From NCBI GenBank assembly GCA_001897375.1, contig MKSU01000005.1, positions 62,001 to 126,000 on the forward strand: DNA of 64,000 nt, read 5' to 3'. Every line of letters begins with the position of its first letter. Within the stretch, counting starts at the first letter, position 1. Origin of the DNA: Sphingomonas sp. 67-36 (lineage in GTDB: Bacteria; Pseudomonadota; Alphaproteobacteria; Sphingomonadales; Sphingomonadaceae). A program made the translations under genes and the position numbers. This document shows positions 18,044-26,244 of this stretch, one piece after another. A model generated the notes under the pieces. The model worked only from the letters and a program-made list of their open reading frames with translations, did not search any database and had not been told where the DNA came from.

Positions 18044-18059
18044 CGCAACTGTCGTGCCA
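18044..18059 (-). promoter_or_regulatory. Sigma-54 promoter of glnK-amtB
   Basis: On the minus strand the sequence reads TGGCAC, five bases, TTGCG, matching the -24/-12 consensus TGGCAC-N5-TTGCW with exact spacing and one differing base at the end. The -12 element lies 35 bases before the glnK start codon, giving a leader of roughly 25 bases. An NtrC-type activator would be expected to bind upstream (18070-18150), but no clear NtrC dyad was recognised. Confidence 0.85.
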
Positions 18060-18152
18060 GATGCGCGCGCAGGCGCTTCACCCGCCGCGCGGGCGCTTCG
18101 GAGGGGTTTTCGGCGGCAAGTTTTTGTGCAGTTGCGAAATGCTGCCCAAATA

Positions 18153-18353
18153 TCAGGCAGCGCCGACGATGAGCCTCGCCTGTTCGAGATCGTCCGCATC
18201 GACCATCACGCGCACCGGGATCAGCAGCCAGCTTCCGTCCGCGATGCTCGCGCCCTGATCGAAGGCGACGGCCGGTATCCCCTCGCTCTCCAGCCGGCCG
18301 ACGAGGATATTGGCGAGGTTGCGGTCGTACCGCCCCAGTTCGACGAGGCTCAT
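18153..18353 (-). CDS. DUF2007-type small protein
   Basis: A 66-residue protein resembling the DUF2007 family (putative signal-transducing proteins): the pattern LVELGRYDRNLANILVGRLE followed by GIPAVAFDQG and a C-terminal DDLEQARLIV is typical, with an alpha-beta fold that pairs a short helix with substrate-facing strands. The function is unknown. Its ATG overlaps the stop of the preceding flavin-split-barrel gene by ATGA, so the two are coupled. No stop or start ambiguity was seen. Confidence 0.75.
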   Translation of the reverse strand: MSLVELGRYDRNLANILVGRLESEGIPAVAFDQGASIADGSWLLIPVRVMVDADDLEQARLIVGAA

Positions 18354-18910
18354 GGCTTCACCGCCGGAATCTCGGTCTGCACGCGCACCGGCAGGCCGTC
18401 GATGCTGCGTGTCCGCCCGGCGATCCTCTCCAGCCGTGCCACCGGATCCTGCTGTGCGTGATATTTGACCAGCGTCTGCCGCTCCGTCTCCAGCGTCATG
18501 CGCGGGACGCCCCAGCCGCATGAGGTCTGCACGCTCTCCACCGCGATGACGAACACCTGCCGCTGGCCGGGCAACGGCGGGAAATGGCGTGCGAGATCGG
18601 CATAGCCGGCATCTCCAGCGACGACGAACCGCCCCCGGCCGTAAAGGCGCAGGATCAGCGCGGGATTGTCGAAGGCGCAGAACATGATCGTGATCCGCCC
18701 GTCGGCCGCGAGATGCGCCTGCGTCTCGTTCCCCGATCCGCCGAGATCGAGATAGGCGACCGTGTCCGCGCCGAGCACGCGGAACGTATCCATCCCCTTG
18801 GGGCTGAGGTTGATCCGCCCGCCCGCCGCCGCCGTGGCGACGAAGAACACCGGCTGGCGCGCGATGAAGGCGCGGTGGTCGTCGGTGAGGGTGGGGAAGA
18901 ATTCGGCCAT
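18350..18910 (-). CDS. Pyridoxamine 5'-phosphate oxidase-family protein
   Basis: A 186-residue split-barrel flavin-binding protein. The segment HRAFIARQPVFFVATAAAGG and GRINLSPKGMDTFRVL are typical of the PNPOx-like group that uses FMN or F420-like cofactors, and VESVQTSCGWGVPRM is a recurrent C-terminal motif in this subfamily. True PNP oxidase residues are not obvious, so a general FMN-dependent oxidoreductase or cofactor-binding role is safer. It is coupled to the DUF2007 gene. Confidence 0.8.
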   Translation of the reverse strand: MAEFFPTLTDDHRAFIARQPVFFVATAAAGGRINLSPKGMDTFRVLGADTVAYLDLGGSGNETQAHLAADGRITIMFCAFDNPALILRLYGRGRFVVAGDAGYADLARHFPPLPGQRQVFVIAVESVQTSCGWGVPRMTLETERQTLVKYHAQQDPVARLERIAGRTRSIDGLPVRVQTEIPAVKP

Positions 18911-18924
18911 CGCGCCTCGCCTTG

Positions 18925-20727
18925 CTACATCGCTTCAATGCCGAATTTGGCGAATTGCTCCGCGATATCCTTGTCGAGCGCCTTCGCGGCGGCGATCTCG
19001 GCCTTGCCGCCGGCGGTGTCGCCGCTGCGCAACCGCGCCAGCCCCAGCCCGTATCGCGTCCAGGCGTTGGAGGAAAGTTGCTGCGCCGCCTTGCCATAAG
19101 CGTCGACCGCCTCGGCGTAATGGCCGAGTCGCAATTGCACCAGGCCGAGGCTGTCGAGATAGGCCGGCTTCGGCCCGTCGCGCCGGATCGCCTTGCGACA
19201 ATCGTCCAGCGCGCCGTCTAGCATCTGGCCGGCGAGGCCGCGCGCCCAGCAGCGTTCGTTCAGCGCCTCGCCCAATGTGCCATCGCTGCCGTGGAGCCGA
19301 ATCCATGCATCCAGCAGCGGCAGGGCGCGGCCCGGCTGGTCGAGCGCGATATAGGCCGTCGCCACCTCGCGTGCCTGTGGCGAGCCGGGGGTGGCGACGC
19401 CGCCTGCGGCATCCACGTCGCGCAGCGCGGCGGCGCGATCCTTGCCGTGGAAATAGAGCTGCGCGCGCAGGAGCAGCGCCTCGATATTCCGCGGCGCGAG
19501 CGTCAGTGCGCGATCGAGATCGCCGAGCGCCTGCTCCCGCCTTTGCCCTCGCTCATGCTCTTCCCCCGGCTGACGATCGCGCAGGCGGGCTTCGGCGCGG
19601 GCGAGATAGTAATCGGGCTGGTCGGGATCGAGCCGGATCGCCGCGTCGAGGTCGGCAAGCGCCCTGGCCGGCTCCCCGCGCGACAGCGAGGCGCGGCCGC
19701 GCAGGGCATAATCGGCGGCGGTCTTCGGCGCGCCGGGCGCGTCGGCGCTGCTGGCGGCGGGCTTGTCGCTGCCGGTCGGGGCGTCGGACAGCGAGAAGAC
19801 GCGGCCGCCATTATAGGTGAAATAGAGCTTCCGCTGACTGTTCGCGATGAACAGGCGATGGGCGAGGAAGAAATCCACTCCCAGCAGCATCTCCGGCGCG
19901 CCGGCGGCGCTGCCGATATCGCCGTCCATCACCTGCATCTGCGCGTGCTGGATGGTTTCGGTGCCGATCGAATAAGCGGCGACGCGCGCCGTCCACGAGC
20001 GGTATGACTTGGTGCCGATGCCGTGCGTGGCATAGCTCGCCTTCACGTCGGGCGCGTTCAGGTCGATACCGGCCCGCTCGGCGGCGCGGCGGGTGATGAG
20101 CGTGGTGGTGGCCCCGGTGTCGAGCGCCGCCTTCACGCGCTGGCCGTTGACTGTCACGTAGAGGGCCGGGGTACGGTCGAGGCGGCTTTCGCCCGTGATC
20201 AGCTCCGCGACCTGGTAGTTCCCGTCCTTCGCCCAATAAGCGAGCGCGGCCTTGCCGCATCCGGTCGGCTTGAACAGCGAATATTGGCCGTGCGCCAGAT
20301 CGGCCTCGGCATCGGTGAAATTGAGAAGATTGGCGCCGAGCAGCCCCGCGCCAGGGTCCGATCCGCCGACGAGGAAGGTGATATCGTGCAACGTGATGCC
20401 GAGGATGCCGAAATCCTTCACGCGGGCCAGGTCGACCGAGGTGCTGCCGCCGATTCCGGTCACGTACAGGCCGAGCGGCGCCGCTTCGCGCTTCAGCGCC
20501 AGCGCTTCCGCGGTGGCGCGCGGCATGGTGTTGAAGAACGCGCCGGTGTCGAGGATGAAGCGCGTGTCCTGCCCGTTGATCTTGACCTGCGTCGTCGCGC
20601 GCGGTCCCTTCATCTCCACCGGGAGCGTGCCGTATTTGGCGAGTTTGCATCCCTCGGCCCGCGCCATGGCCGGCAGCCACGCCGCCGCCGCCGCGATCAG
20701 CCCGGCCGCACGCCAGATGTGACGCAT
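18925..20727 (-). CDS. Periplasmic double retropepsin-like aspartic protease with TPR repeats
   Basis: A 600-residue protein. A signal peptide (about residues 1-24) is followed by two retropepsin-like domains: the first has ILDTGAFFN with Asp60, the second AALDTGATTT with Asp203. Each domain also shows a later LLGANLLNF or LLGVDFFLA segment typical of the fold. An Ala/Ser/Pro linker (about 315-335) leads to TPR-like repeats to the C-terminus. Retropepsins work as dimers of one Asp each, so two tandem domains could form one intramolecular active site. Peptide-handling in the periplasm with TPR-based partner binding is inferred. The ATG at 20727 begins the signal peptide; longer in-frame sequence is tldD in another frame. 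Confidence 0.85.
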   Translation of the reverse strand: MRHIWRAAGLIAAAAAWLPAMARAEGCKLAKYGTLPVEMKGPRATTQVKINGQDTRFILDTGAFFNTMPRATAEALALKREAAPLGLYVTGIGGSTSVDLARVKDFGILGITLHDITFLVGGSDPGAGLLGANLLNFTDAEADLAHGQYSLFKPTGCGKAALAYWAKDGNYQVAELITGESRLDRTPALYVTVNGQRVKAALDTGATTTLITRRAAERAGIDLNAPDVKASYATHGIGTKSYRSWTARVAAYSIGTETIQHAQMQVMDGDIGSAAGAPEMLLGVDFFLAHRLFIANSQRKLYFTYNGGRVFSLSDAPTGSDKPAASSADAPGAPKTAADYALRGRASLSRGEPARALADLDAAIRLDPDQPDYYLARAEARLRDRQPGEEHERGQRREQALGDLDRALTLAPRNIEALLLRAQLYFHGKDRAAALRDVDAAGGVATPGSPQAREVATAYIALDQPGRALPLLDAWIRLHGSDGTLGEALNERCWARGLAGQMLDGALDDCRKAIRRDGPKPAYLDSLGLVQLRLGHYAEAVDAYGKAAQQLSSNAWTRYGLGLARLRSGDTAGGKAEIAAAKALDKDIAEQFAKFGIEAM

Positions 20728-20801
20728 TCCGCCTCTCCCCGTTGTCCCCGATCGGATGATGACGGGGGAACGCGGGGAAATCCAGCGGCTTCGCGAAGAG
20801 T

Positions 20802-22226
20802 TCAGGCGGCGGTGCCGCCCACCGTCAGCCCTTCCACCAGCAGGGTCGGCTGGCCGACGCCGGCGGGGACGCTCTGCCCGCCCTTGCCGCACATGCCGAC
20901 GCCCTCGTCGAGCGCGAAATCGTTGCCGACACCCAGCACTTTCGTCAGCACCGTCGGCCCGTCGCCGATCAGCGTCGCGCCCTTGATCGGCGCGCCGAGC
21001 TTGCCGTTCTCGACCTTGTACGCCTCGGTGCAGGAGAAGACGAACTTGCCCGAGACGATATCGACCTGCCCGCCGCCGAACGACTTGGCGAAGATGCCGT
21101 TCTTCATGCGCGCGAGCAGCTCGGCGGGATCGTCCTTGCCGGCCTTCATGAAGGTGTTGGTCATGCGCGGCATCGGCGCGTGGGCGAAGCTCTCGCGGCG
21201 GCCGTTGCCGGTCGGGGCGACCCCCATCAGCCGGGCGTTGAGCCGGTCCTGCATATAGCCCTTGAGGAAACCGTCCTCGATCAGCACTGTCTCGCCGGTC
21301 GGCGTGCCCTCGTCGTCGATCGTCAGCGAGCCGCGGCGGTCCTGAATCGATCCGTCGTCGACCACGGTGACGCCGCGCGCCGCCACCTGTTCGCCGATCC
21401 GGCCGGAGAAGGCGGAGGTGCCCTTGCGGTTGAAATCGCCCTCCAGCCCGTGGCCGATCGCCTCGTGCAGCAGCACGCCGGGCCAGCCCGGCCCGAGCAG
21501 CACGGTGAACTCGCCCGCCGGGGCGTCGACCGATTCGAGGTTCACCAGCGCCTGCGCCAGCGCCTCGTCGATCGCGCGGTTCCACGTCTTCTCGTCGAAC
21601 AGGGATTCGTAGAGGTAGCGGCCGCCGATGCCGAACGTCCCCGTCTCGCGGCGGCCGTTTTGCTCCACCACGATCTGCACGTTGAGGCGCACCAGCGGGC
21701 GGATGTCGGTGGCGACGAAGCCGTCGGGGCGGACGATCTCCACCACGCTCCATGTGCCGCTGAGGCCGACCGACACCTGCGCGACGCGCGGATCGCGCAC
21801 GCGGGCGGCGGCGTCGATCGACTGGCACAGATTCACCTTGTCGGCGAAGGGCACGAGGTCGAGCGGATCGGCGTCGGTGTAGAGATGGCGGTTGGTGTGC
21901 TGCGGCGGCGCGGCCTTCGCGCCCGTGGCCGGATCGATCAGCGCCATCGTCTCGGCGGCGCGCCTGATCGCGGCTTCGGACAGCTCGTTGGCGTGGGCGA
22001 AGGCGGTCATCTCGCCGGAGACGGCGCGCAGGCCGAAGCCGGAATGCGTGTCGTAGCTCGCCGTCTTCAATCGCCCGTCGTCGAAGCCGAACGCCTCCGA
22101 CTTGCGATATTGCAGGTACAGCTCGCCATCGTCGGCGGCGGCGAGCGCATCGGCGGTCAGACGCTTCGCGGCCTCGGGATCGAGCGTGTCGCGATAAAGG
22201 AACGAGCGGGGATCGGTGACGGTCAT
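20802..22226 (-). CDS. tldD: Metalloprotease TldD
   Basis: Zinc protease subunit of 474 residues that with TldE/PmbA processes peptides and modified-peptide precursors. The metal motif HEAIGHGLEGD (HExxxH) is present, as are GRLKTASYDTHSGFGLRAV at the N-terminal domain and the C-terminal FALDEGVGMCGKGGQ segment. Length is normal. No tldE partner lies in the window. A dispersed palindromic repeat lies just upstream of the start. Confidence 0.95.
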   Translation of the reverse strand: MTVTDPRSFLYRDTLDPEAAKRLTADALAAADDGELYLQYRKSEAFGFDDGRLKTASYDTHSGFGLRAVSGEMTAFAHANELSEAAIRRAAETMALIDPATGAKAAPPQHTNRHLYTDADPLDLVPFADKVNLCQSIDAAARVRDPRVAQVSVGLSGTWSVVEIVRPDGFVATDIRPLVRLNVQIVVEQNGRRETGTFGIGGRYLYESLFDEKTWNRAIDEALAQALVNLESVDAPAGEFTVLLGPGWPGVLLHEAIGHGLEGDFNRKGTSAFSGRIGEQVAARGVTVVDDGSIQDRRGSLTIDDEGTPTGETVLIEDGFLKGYMQDRLNARLMGVAPTGNGRRESFAHAPMPRMTNTFMKAGKDDPAELLARMKNGIFAKSFGGGQVDIVSGKFVFSCTEAYKVENGKLGAPIKGATLIGDGPTVLTKVLGVGNDFALDEGVGMCGKGGQSVPAGVGQPTLLVEGLTVGGTAA

Positions 22227-22250
22227 GGCTGTTAGATAGGTCCGAAAACC

Positions 22251-22314
22251 GTCACGGCAAAGCCGTGACGTCGGACGGCCGGATTCCCGGCCCCGGGCCG
22301 ATCGGCGGCCCGGT
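22251..22314. repeat. Double-hairpin palindromic repeat, copy A
   Basis: Hairpin 1: GTCACGGC, AAA loop, GCCGTGAC. Then the constant linker GTCGGACGG. Hairpin 2: GGCCGG, ATTC loop, CCGGCC, followed by a further CCGGGCC/GGCCCGG dyad. It shares the AAA loop, GGC/GCC inner pairs and linker with copies at 28687-28734 and 48598-48690, while the outer stem bases differ in compensating pairs. It fills the gap between tldD and the zinc-finger gene. Confidence 0.75.
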
Positions 22315-22329
22315 CACAGCCGCGACCGT

Positions 22330-22560
22330 TCAGCGGCCCGCGCCGTCCCCATGATCCGGGAGCGCCGACTGGTCTACCCCGTCGGCCGGGCCGCCGATCA
22401 GGACGAAGCGCCGGTCGCAATAGCCGCAATCGACATAGCCGGTCTCGTCGATCTCCAACCAGACGCGCGGATGGCCGAGCGCGGCGGGCAGGCCGTCATG
22501 CGCGCCGTCGCAGGCGACGCGGCGGTGGGAGACGCGGGTGGTTTCGGGTGGCGGCAACAT
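22330..22560 (-). CDS. zf-CHCC zinc-finger domain protein
   Basis: A 76-residue protein with a Cys/His cluster: RVACDGAHD, GHPRVWLEIDE and VDCGYCDRRFVL, spaced as in the zf-CHCC family related to the mitochondrial complex I subunit NDUFS6/13 kDa. In alphaproteobacteria this small protein is widespread and is thought to bind zinc; a link to complex I is inferred from the family only. The ATG at 22560 (MLPPPETTRV) is chosen over an in-frame TTG 18 bases earlier. It diverges from the ABC ATPase gene. Confidence 0.83.
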   Translation of the reverse strand: MLPPPETTRVSHRRVACDGAHDGLPAALGHPRVWLEIDETGYVDCGYCDRRFVLIGGPADGVDQSALPDHGDGAGR

Positions 22561-22628
22561 GGCGCACGCGATTAGCAAGGCGCGCGCGGCCTAGCAATCA
22601 CCCGCTGCGCGACGTAAATGCGCCGGCC

Positions 22629-23552
22629 ATGACTGAAGCCGCCATCGCCATCCGGGATCTCTGCAAGACCTATGAGGGAGGCAAGCGCGCGCTGGACGGC
22701 GTGACCTTCGACGTGCCGGCGGGGACGATCTTCGGGCTGCTCGGGCCGAACGGCGCGGGCAAGTCGACGCTCATCAACATCCTCGCCGGGCTGGTGCGCA
22801 AGACCAGCGGCAGCGCCTCGATCTGGGGCTTCGACATCGATCAGCATCCGCGCAACGCCAAGGCCTCGATCGGCATCGTCAACCAGGAGATATTGTTCGA
22901 CCCCTTCTTCACGCCGTTCGAGACGCTGGAGATTCAGGCCGGGCTGTACGGCGTGCCCAAGGGGCAGCGGCAGTCGATGGAGCTGCTGCGCGCCGTCCAT
23001 CTGGAGGACAAGGCCAATGCCTATGCCCGCACGCTTTCCGGCGGCATGAAGCGGCGGCTGATGGTGGCGAAGGCGATGGTCCATTCGCCGCCGGTGCTGG
23101 TGCTCGACGAGCCGACCGCCGGCGTCGACATCGAACTGCGCCAGCAATTGTGGAGCTATGTCCGCCACCTCAACGAGCAGGGCGTGACGGTGGTGCTGAC
23201 GACGCACTATCTGGAGGAAGCGGAGGAGCTTTGCGACCGGATCGCGATCATCAACCACGGCCGGCTGATCGCCAACGAGCCGACCCGCGAGCTGGTCGGC
23301 AAGGCGCAGGAGAAGGTGGTCGCGGTGACGGTCGATCGCGACCTTCTGGAAGCGCCGCAATCGCCGGACTTCGGCAAGATCGCGCTGAAGGGCGGGCGGA
23401 CGCTGGAGATCACCTATCAGAAGGACAAGGTGAACGCCGGGCAGGTGCTCGCCGCCGTGCAGGGCGCGGGGCTGGGGATCGTCGACGTATCCACCAAGGA
23501 ACCCGATCTGGAGGACGTGTTCCTCAACCTGACCCGGGCCTCGAACGCCTGA
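22629..23552 (+). CDS. ABC transporter ATP-binding protein
   Basis: A 307-residue ATPase of the ABC-2 (multidrug/polysaccharide/heme-type) group: Walker A GPNGAGKST, Q-loop IVNQEILFDPFF, signature LSGGMKRRL, Walker B VLVLDEPTAGVD, switch TTHYLEEAEELCDR. The C-terminal 80 residues form the extra domain seen in YadG-like ATPases. The permease gene is not adjacent in this window; the next genes are on the opposite strand, so the partner must be encoded elsewhere. The ATG at 22629 has little ribosome-binding signal. Confidence 0.9.
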   Translation: MTEAAIAIRDLCKTYEGGKRALDGVTFDVPAGTIFGLLGPNGAGKSTLINILAGLVRKTSGSASIWGFDIDQHPRNAKASIGIVNQEILFDPFFTPFETLEIQAGLYGVPKGQRQSMELLRAVHLEDKANAYARTLSGGMKRRLMVAKAMVHSPPVLVLDEPTAGVDIELRQQLWSYVRHLNEQGVTVVLTTHYLEEAEELCDRIAIINHGRLIANEPTRELVGKAQEKVVAVTVDRDLLEAPQSPDFGKIALKGGRTLEITYQKDKVNAGQVLAAVQGAGLGIVDVSTKEPDLEDVFLNLTRASNA

Positions 23553-23560
23553 CTCACCCT

Positions 23561-23581
23561 CACCCCGGCTTTCGCCGGGTG
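23561..23581. terminator. Hairpin between convergent ABC ATPase and DUF4169 genes
   Basis: CCCGGC, a TTTC loop and GCCGGG form a compact stem 11 bases after the ATPase stop. Both flanking genes end here, so it can act in both directions. No strong T run. Confidence 0.5.
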
Positions 23582-23585
23582 ATGG

Positions 23586-23759
23586 TCAATCGCCGAGCTT
23601 CGCGCCGTCCAGCGCCCGTTCCGCCCGCTCGCGTTCCGCGCGGTCGGCGAGTTTCTCTCCCTTCGTCCGCCCGAACGCGGCGCGATTCGCGGCGGCGGTC
23701 GTCTCTTCCGTCGCGCGGCGCTTCGCCTTGCGCGCGAGCCGGAGGTTGACCACGCCCAT
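23586..23759 (-). CDS. DUF4169 family small basic protein
   Basis: A 57-residue, strongly basic protein that begins MGVVNLRLARKAKRR and continues AAFGRTKGEKLADRAERE, matching the DUF4169 pattern (VNLR..RK...R......A...N...FGR.K). Function unknown; charge and helix-forming content suggest nucleic-acid or ribosome contact (inference). Its ATG overlaps the nusB stop codon by one base (TGATG), so it is translated by reinitiation after nusB. Confidence 0.75.
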   Translation of the reverse strand: MGVVNLRLARKAKRRATEETTAAANRAAFGRTKGEKLADRAERERAERALDGAKLGD

Positions 23760-24211
23760 CAGGTGCGCACATCCTTCGCGATCGCGTCGAGCAGGCCGTT
23801 GACGAACCCCGCCTCGCGCCGGTCGTAGAAGGCGTGGGCGACGTCGACATATTCGCTGATCGCCGTGCCCACCGCCACGTCGCCGCGCGCGAGCAGCTCA
23901 TAGACGCCGCAGCGCAGGATCGCCTTCATCGGCTTGTCGAGCCGCGCCAGCGTCCAGCCTTGCAGCTTCGGTTCGATCAGCGCGTCGATCTCCGTCGCGC
24001 GGGCGGTCGCGCCCTGCACGATATCGTCGAAGAACGTGACGTCCGCCTCGGCATATTCGACGCCCTCGATCGTCGCGCCGAGCCGGTGCTGGTGGAATTC
24101 GTGGAGCAGCGCCGGCACCGGCGTCTTCTCCATCTCATGCTGGTAGAGCGCCTGGACGGCGGCGAGACGCGCGGCGGCGCGGGCCTTCGATCGTGCTGCG
24201 GTACGGGACAT
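23759..24211 (-). CDS. nusB: Transcription antitermination factor NusB
   Basis: All-helical RNA-binding protein of 150 residues acting with NusE at boxA in rRNA operons. Family segments ARLAAVQALYQHEME, near the C-terminus AISEYVDVAHAFYD, and the ending FVNGLLDAIAKDVR are as expected. It lies 24 bases after hisD in the hisG-hisD-nusB-DUF4169 run. Confidence 0.94.
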   Translation of the reverse strand: MSRTAARSKARAAARLAAVQALYQHEMEKTPVPALLHEFHQHRLGATIEGVEYAEADVTFFDDIVQGATARATEIDALIEPKLQGWTLARLDKPMKAILRCGVYELLARGDVAVGTAISEYVDVAHAFYDRREAGFVNGLLDAIAKDVRT

Positions 24212-24235
24212 GGGACAGGGCCTTTAGAGCGCCGG

Positions 24236-25528
24236 TCAGCGTTTGGCGAGCCGCAGCGCCACCGAGGCGGCATGGGCGGGCAGCCCCTCCGCATTGGCCA
24301 GCGCCACCGTCGCCGGGCCGAGCTTGCCGAGCGCGGCGGCGTCGAGCTGGAGGAAGCTGGTGCGCTTCATGAAATCGGTGACGCCGAGGCCGCTGGCGAA
24401 TCGCGCGCGTCGGCCGGTGGGGAGGACGTGGTTCGGGCCGGCGACATAGTCCCCGATCGCCTCCGGCGTATGCCGGCCGAGGAAGGCGGAGCCGGCGTGG
24501 CGCAGCCGATCGAACAGCGCGACCGGATCGTCGGTCGCGATCTCGACATGCTCGGGGGCGAGCGCGTCGTTGAGCGCGCAGGCGGCGGCGAGCGAGGGCA
24601 CGAGGATGATCGCGCCGTTGGCTTCCCACGCGATGCGCGCCGTCTCGCCGGTCGGCAGCGTGGCGAGCTGGCGCTCCACCGCCGTCGCCACATGATCCGC
24701 GAAAGCGGCGTCGTCGGTGAACAGGATCGACTGGGTGGTCACGTCATGCTCGGCCTGGCTGAGCAGGTCGGCGGCGATCCATTCGGGGTCGTTGGCGCGG
24801 TCGGCGATGACGACGATCTCGCTCGGCCCCGCCACCATGTCGATGCCGACCACGCCATAGACCTGCCGCTTCGCCTCCGCGACCCAGGCGTTGCCGGGGC
24901 CGGTGACGACATCGACGCGGGCGATCCTCTCCGTCCCCCATGCCAGCGCGGCGATCGCCTGCGCGCCGCCGACGCGCCACACCTCGTCCGCGCCCGCCAG
25001 ATGCGCGGCGGCGAGCACGAGCGGATTGACCTCGCCGTTCGGCGTCGGCGTCACCACCACCAGCCGCTCGACCCCCGCCACCTTCGCCGGGATCGCGTTC
25101 ATCAGCAGGGTGGAAGGATAGGCGGCGCGCCCGCCGGGGACATAGACGCCCGCCGCATCCACCGCCCGCCACCGCGCGCCGAGCCGCACGCCGGCTGCAT
25201 CGGTGAAGGTGAGATCGTCGGGCCGCTGCTTCTCATGATAGGCGCGGATGCGCGACGCGGCGAGTTCCAGCGCCGCGCGCAGATCGGGTGCGAGCGCGTC
25301 GAACGCCGCCGCGCAATCCGCCGCCGCGATATGCCAGCCGGTCGCGTCGAGATCGTGGCGGTCGAATTTCCGGGTGAAGTCGCGCAGCGCCGCGTCACCT
25401 TCGTCCTTCACCGCGCGCAGGATCGCGGCCACGTCGCGCGCCACGTCCGCGTCCGATTCGCGCCGCGCATCGACCAGCGCCGCGAAGTCCGCCGCGAACG
25501 ACGGCGCGGTGGCGTCGAGCCGGATCAT
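24236..25528 (-). CDS. hisD: Histidinol dehydrogenase
   Basis: Zinc, NAD-linked enzyme of 430 residues that oxidises L-histidinol twice to histidine. Visible motifs: [34 protein letters not shown], zinc/active-site residues in [12 protein letters not shown] and LAPEHVEI, and GPNHVLPTG with the catalytic histidine region. The ATG at 25528 overlaps the hisG stop by ATGA. Length is normal for the family. Confidence 0.96.
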   Translation of the reverse strand: MIRLDATAPSFAADFAALVDARRESDADVARDVAAILRAVKDEGDAALRDFTRKFDRHDLDATGWHIAAADCAAAFDALAPDLRAALELAASRIRAYHEKQRPDDLTFTDAAGVRLGARWRAVDAAGVYVPGGRAAYPSTLLMNAIPAKVAGVERLVVVTPTPNGEVNPLVLAAAHLAGADEVWRVGGAQAIAALAWGTERIARVDVVTGPGNAWVAEAKRQVYGVVGIDMVAGPSEIVVIADRANDPEWIAADLLSQAEHDVTTQSILFTDDAAFADHVATAVERQLATLPTGETARIAWEANGAIILVPSLAAACALNDALAPEHVEIATDDPVALFDRLRHAGSAFLGRHTPEAIGDYVAGPNHVLPTGRRARFASGLGVTDFMKRTSFLQLDAAALGKLGPATVALANAEGLPAHAASVALRLAKR

Positions 25529-26175
25529 GCCTCCACCGCGCGGCGGAACGCCTCGACCAGCGGCACCACCCCGGCGCGCGTCTTCATCGCGGCGCGATTG
25601 ACGACGAGGCGCGAGGAAACCTCCATGATCCGCTCCACCTCGACCAGCCCGTTTTCCTTCAGCGTGCGGCCCGACGAGACGAGATCGACGATACGCGGCG
25701 CGAGGCCCAGCGTGGGCGCCAGCTCCATCGCGCCGTTGAGCTTGATGCACTCCGCCTGCACGCCGCGCCGCGCGAAATGCTCGGCGGTGACGTGCGGATA
25801 TTTGGTCGCGACGCGCACATGGCTCCAGCCGCGCGGATCGTCGCGCTCGGCCAGCGCCACCGGCTCGGCGATCGACAGCCGGCAATGCCCGATGGCGAGA
25901 TCGACCGGCGCATACAGCTCCGAATAGGCGAATTCGGCCAGCACGTCCGACCCGACGATGCCGAGCTGCGCCGCGCCATGCGCGACGAAGGTGGCGACGT
26001 CGAAGGCGCGGACGCGGATCAGCTCGATCGCGGGCGTTTCGGTGCGGAAGCGCAGCGCGCGGCTGTCCTCGTCGCCGAACGCGGCCTCGGGCACGATGCC
26101 GGCGCGGGCGAGCAGCGGCAGCGCCTCGCTGAGGATGCGGCCCTTGGGGACGGCGATGACGATCGGTTCGCTCAC
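25525..26175 (-). CDS. hisG: ATP phosphoribosyltransferase, short form
   Basis: First step of histidine synthesis: ATP plus PRPP to phosphoribosyl-ATP. The protein is 216 residues, the short HisG type that lacks the C-terminal regulatory domain and works with His[11 protein letters not shown] opens the catalytic domain and [16 protein letters not shown] is the PRPP loop. The start is a GTG at 26175 giving [12 protein letters not shown]; no ATG fits. No hisZ gene is seen in the window. Confidence 0.94.
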   Translation of the reverse strand: MSEPIVIAVPKGRILSEALPLLARAGIVPEAAFGDEDSRALRFRTETPAIELIRVRAFDVATFVAHGAAQLGIVGSDVLAEFAYSELYAPVDLAIGHCRLSIAEPVALAERDDPRGWSHVRVATKYPHVTAEHFARRGVQAECIKLNGAMELAPTLGLAPRIVDLVSSGRTLKENGLVEVERIMEVSSRLVVNRAAMKTRAGVVPLVEAFRRAVEA

Positions 26176-26244
26176 GGGCGCGGCCTTTACGCGGGGGCGT
26201 GGGGAGGCGCAATAAGTGGCGATATTGGCGCAGGAGGGCGGCGT

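Noticed and set aside
18153..19097. Single long minus-strand gene joining DUF2007 to upstream sequence
   Set aside because: The upstream part is the flavin-split-barrel gene read out of frame; the real gene starts at 18353.
23834..25927. Plus-strand frame of 697 codons opposite nusB, hisD and hisG
   Set aside because: Antisense to three certain genes and of biased composition.
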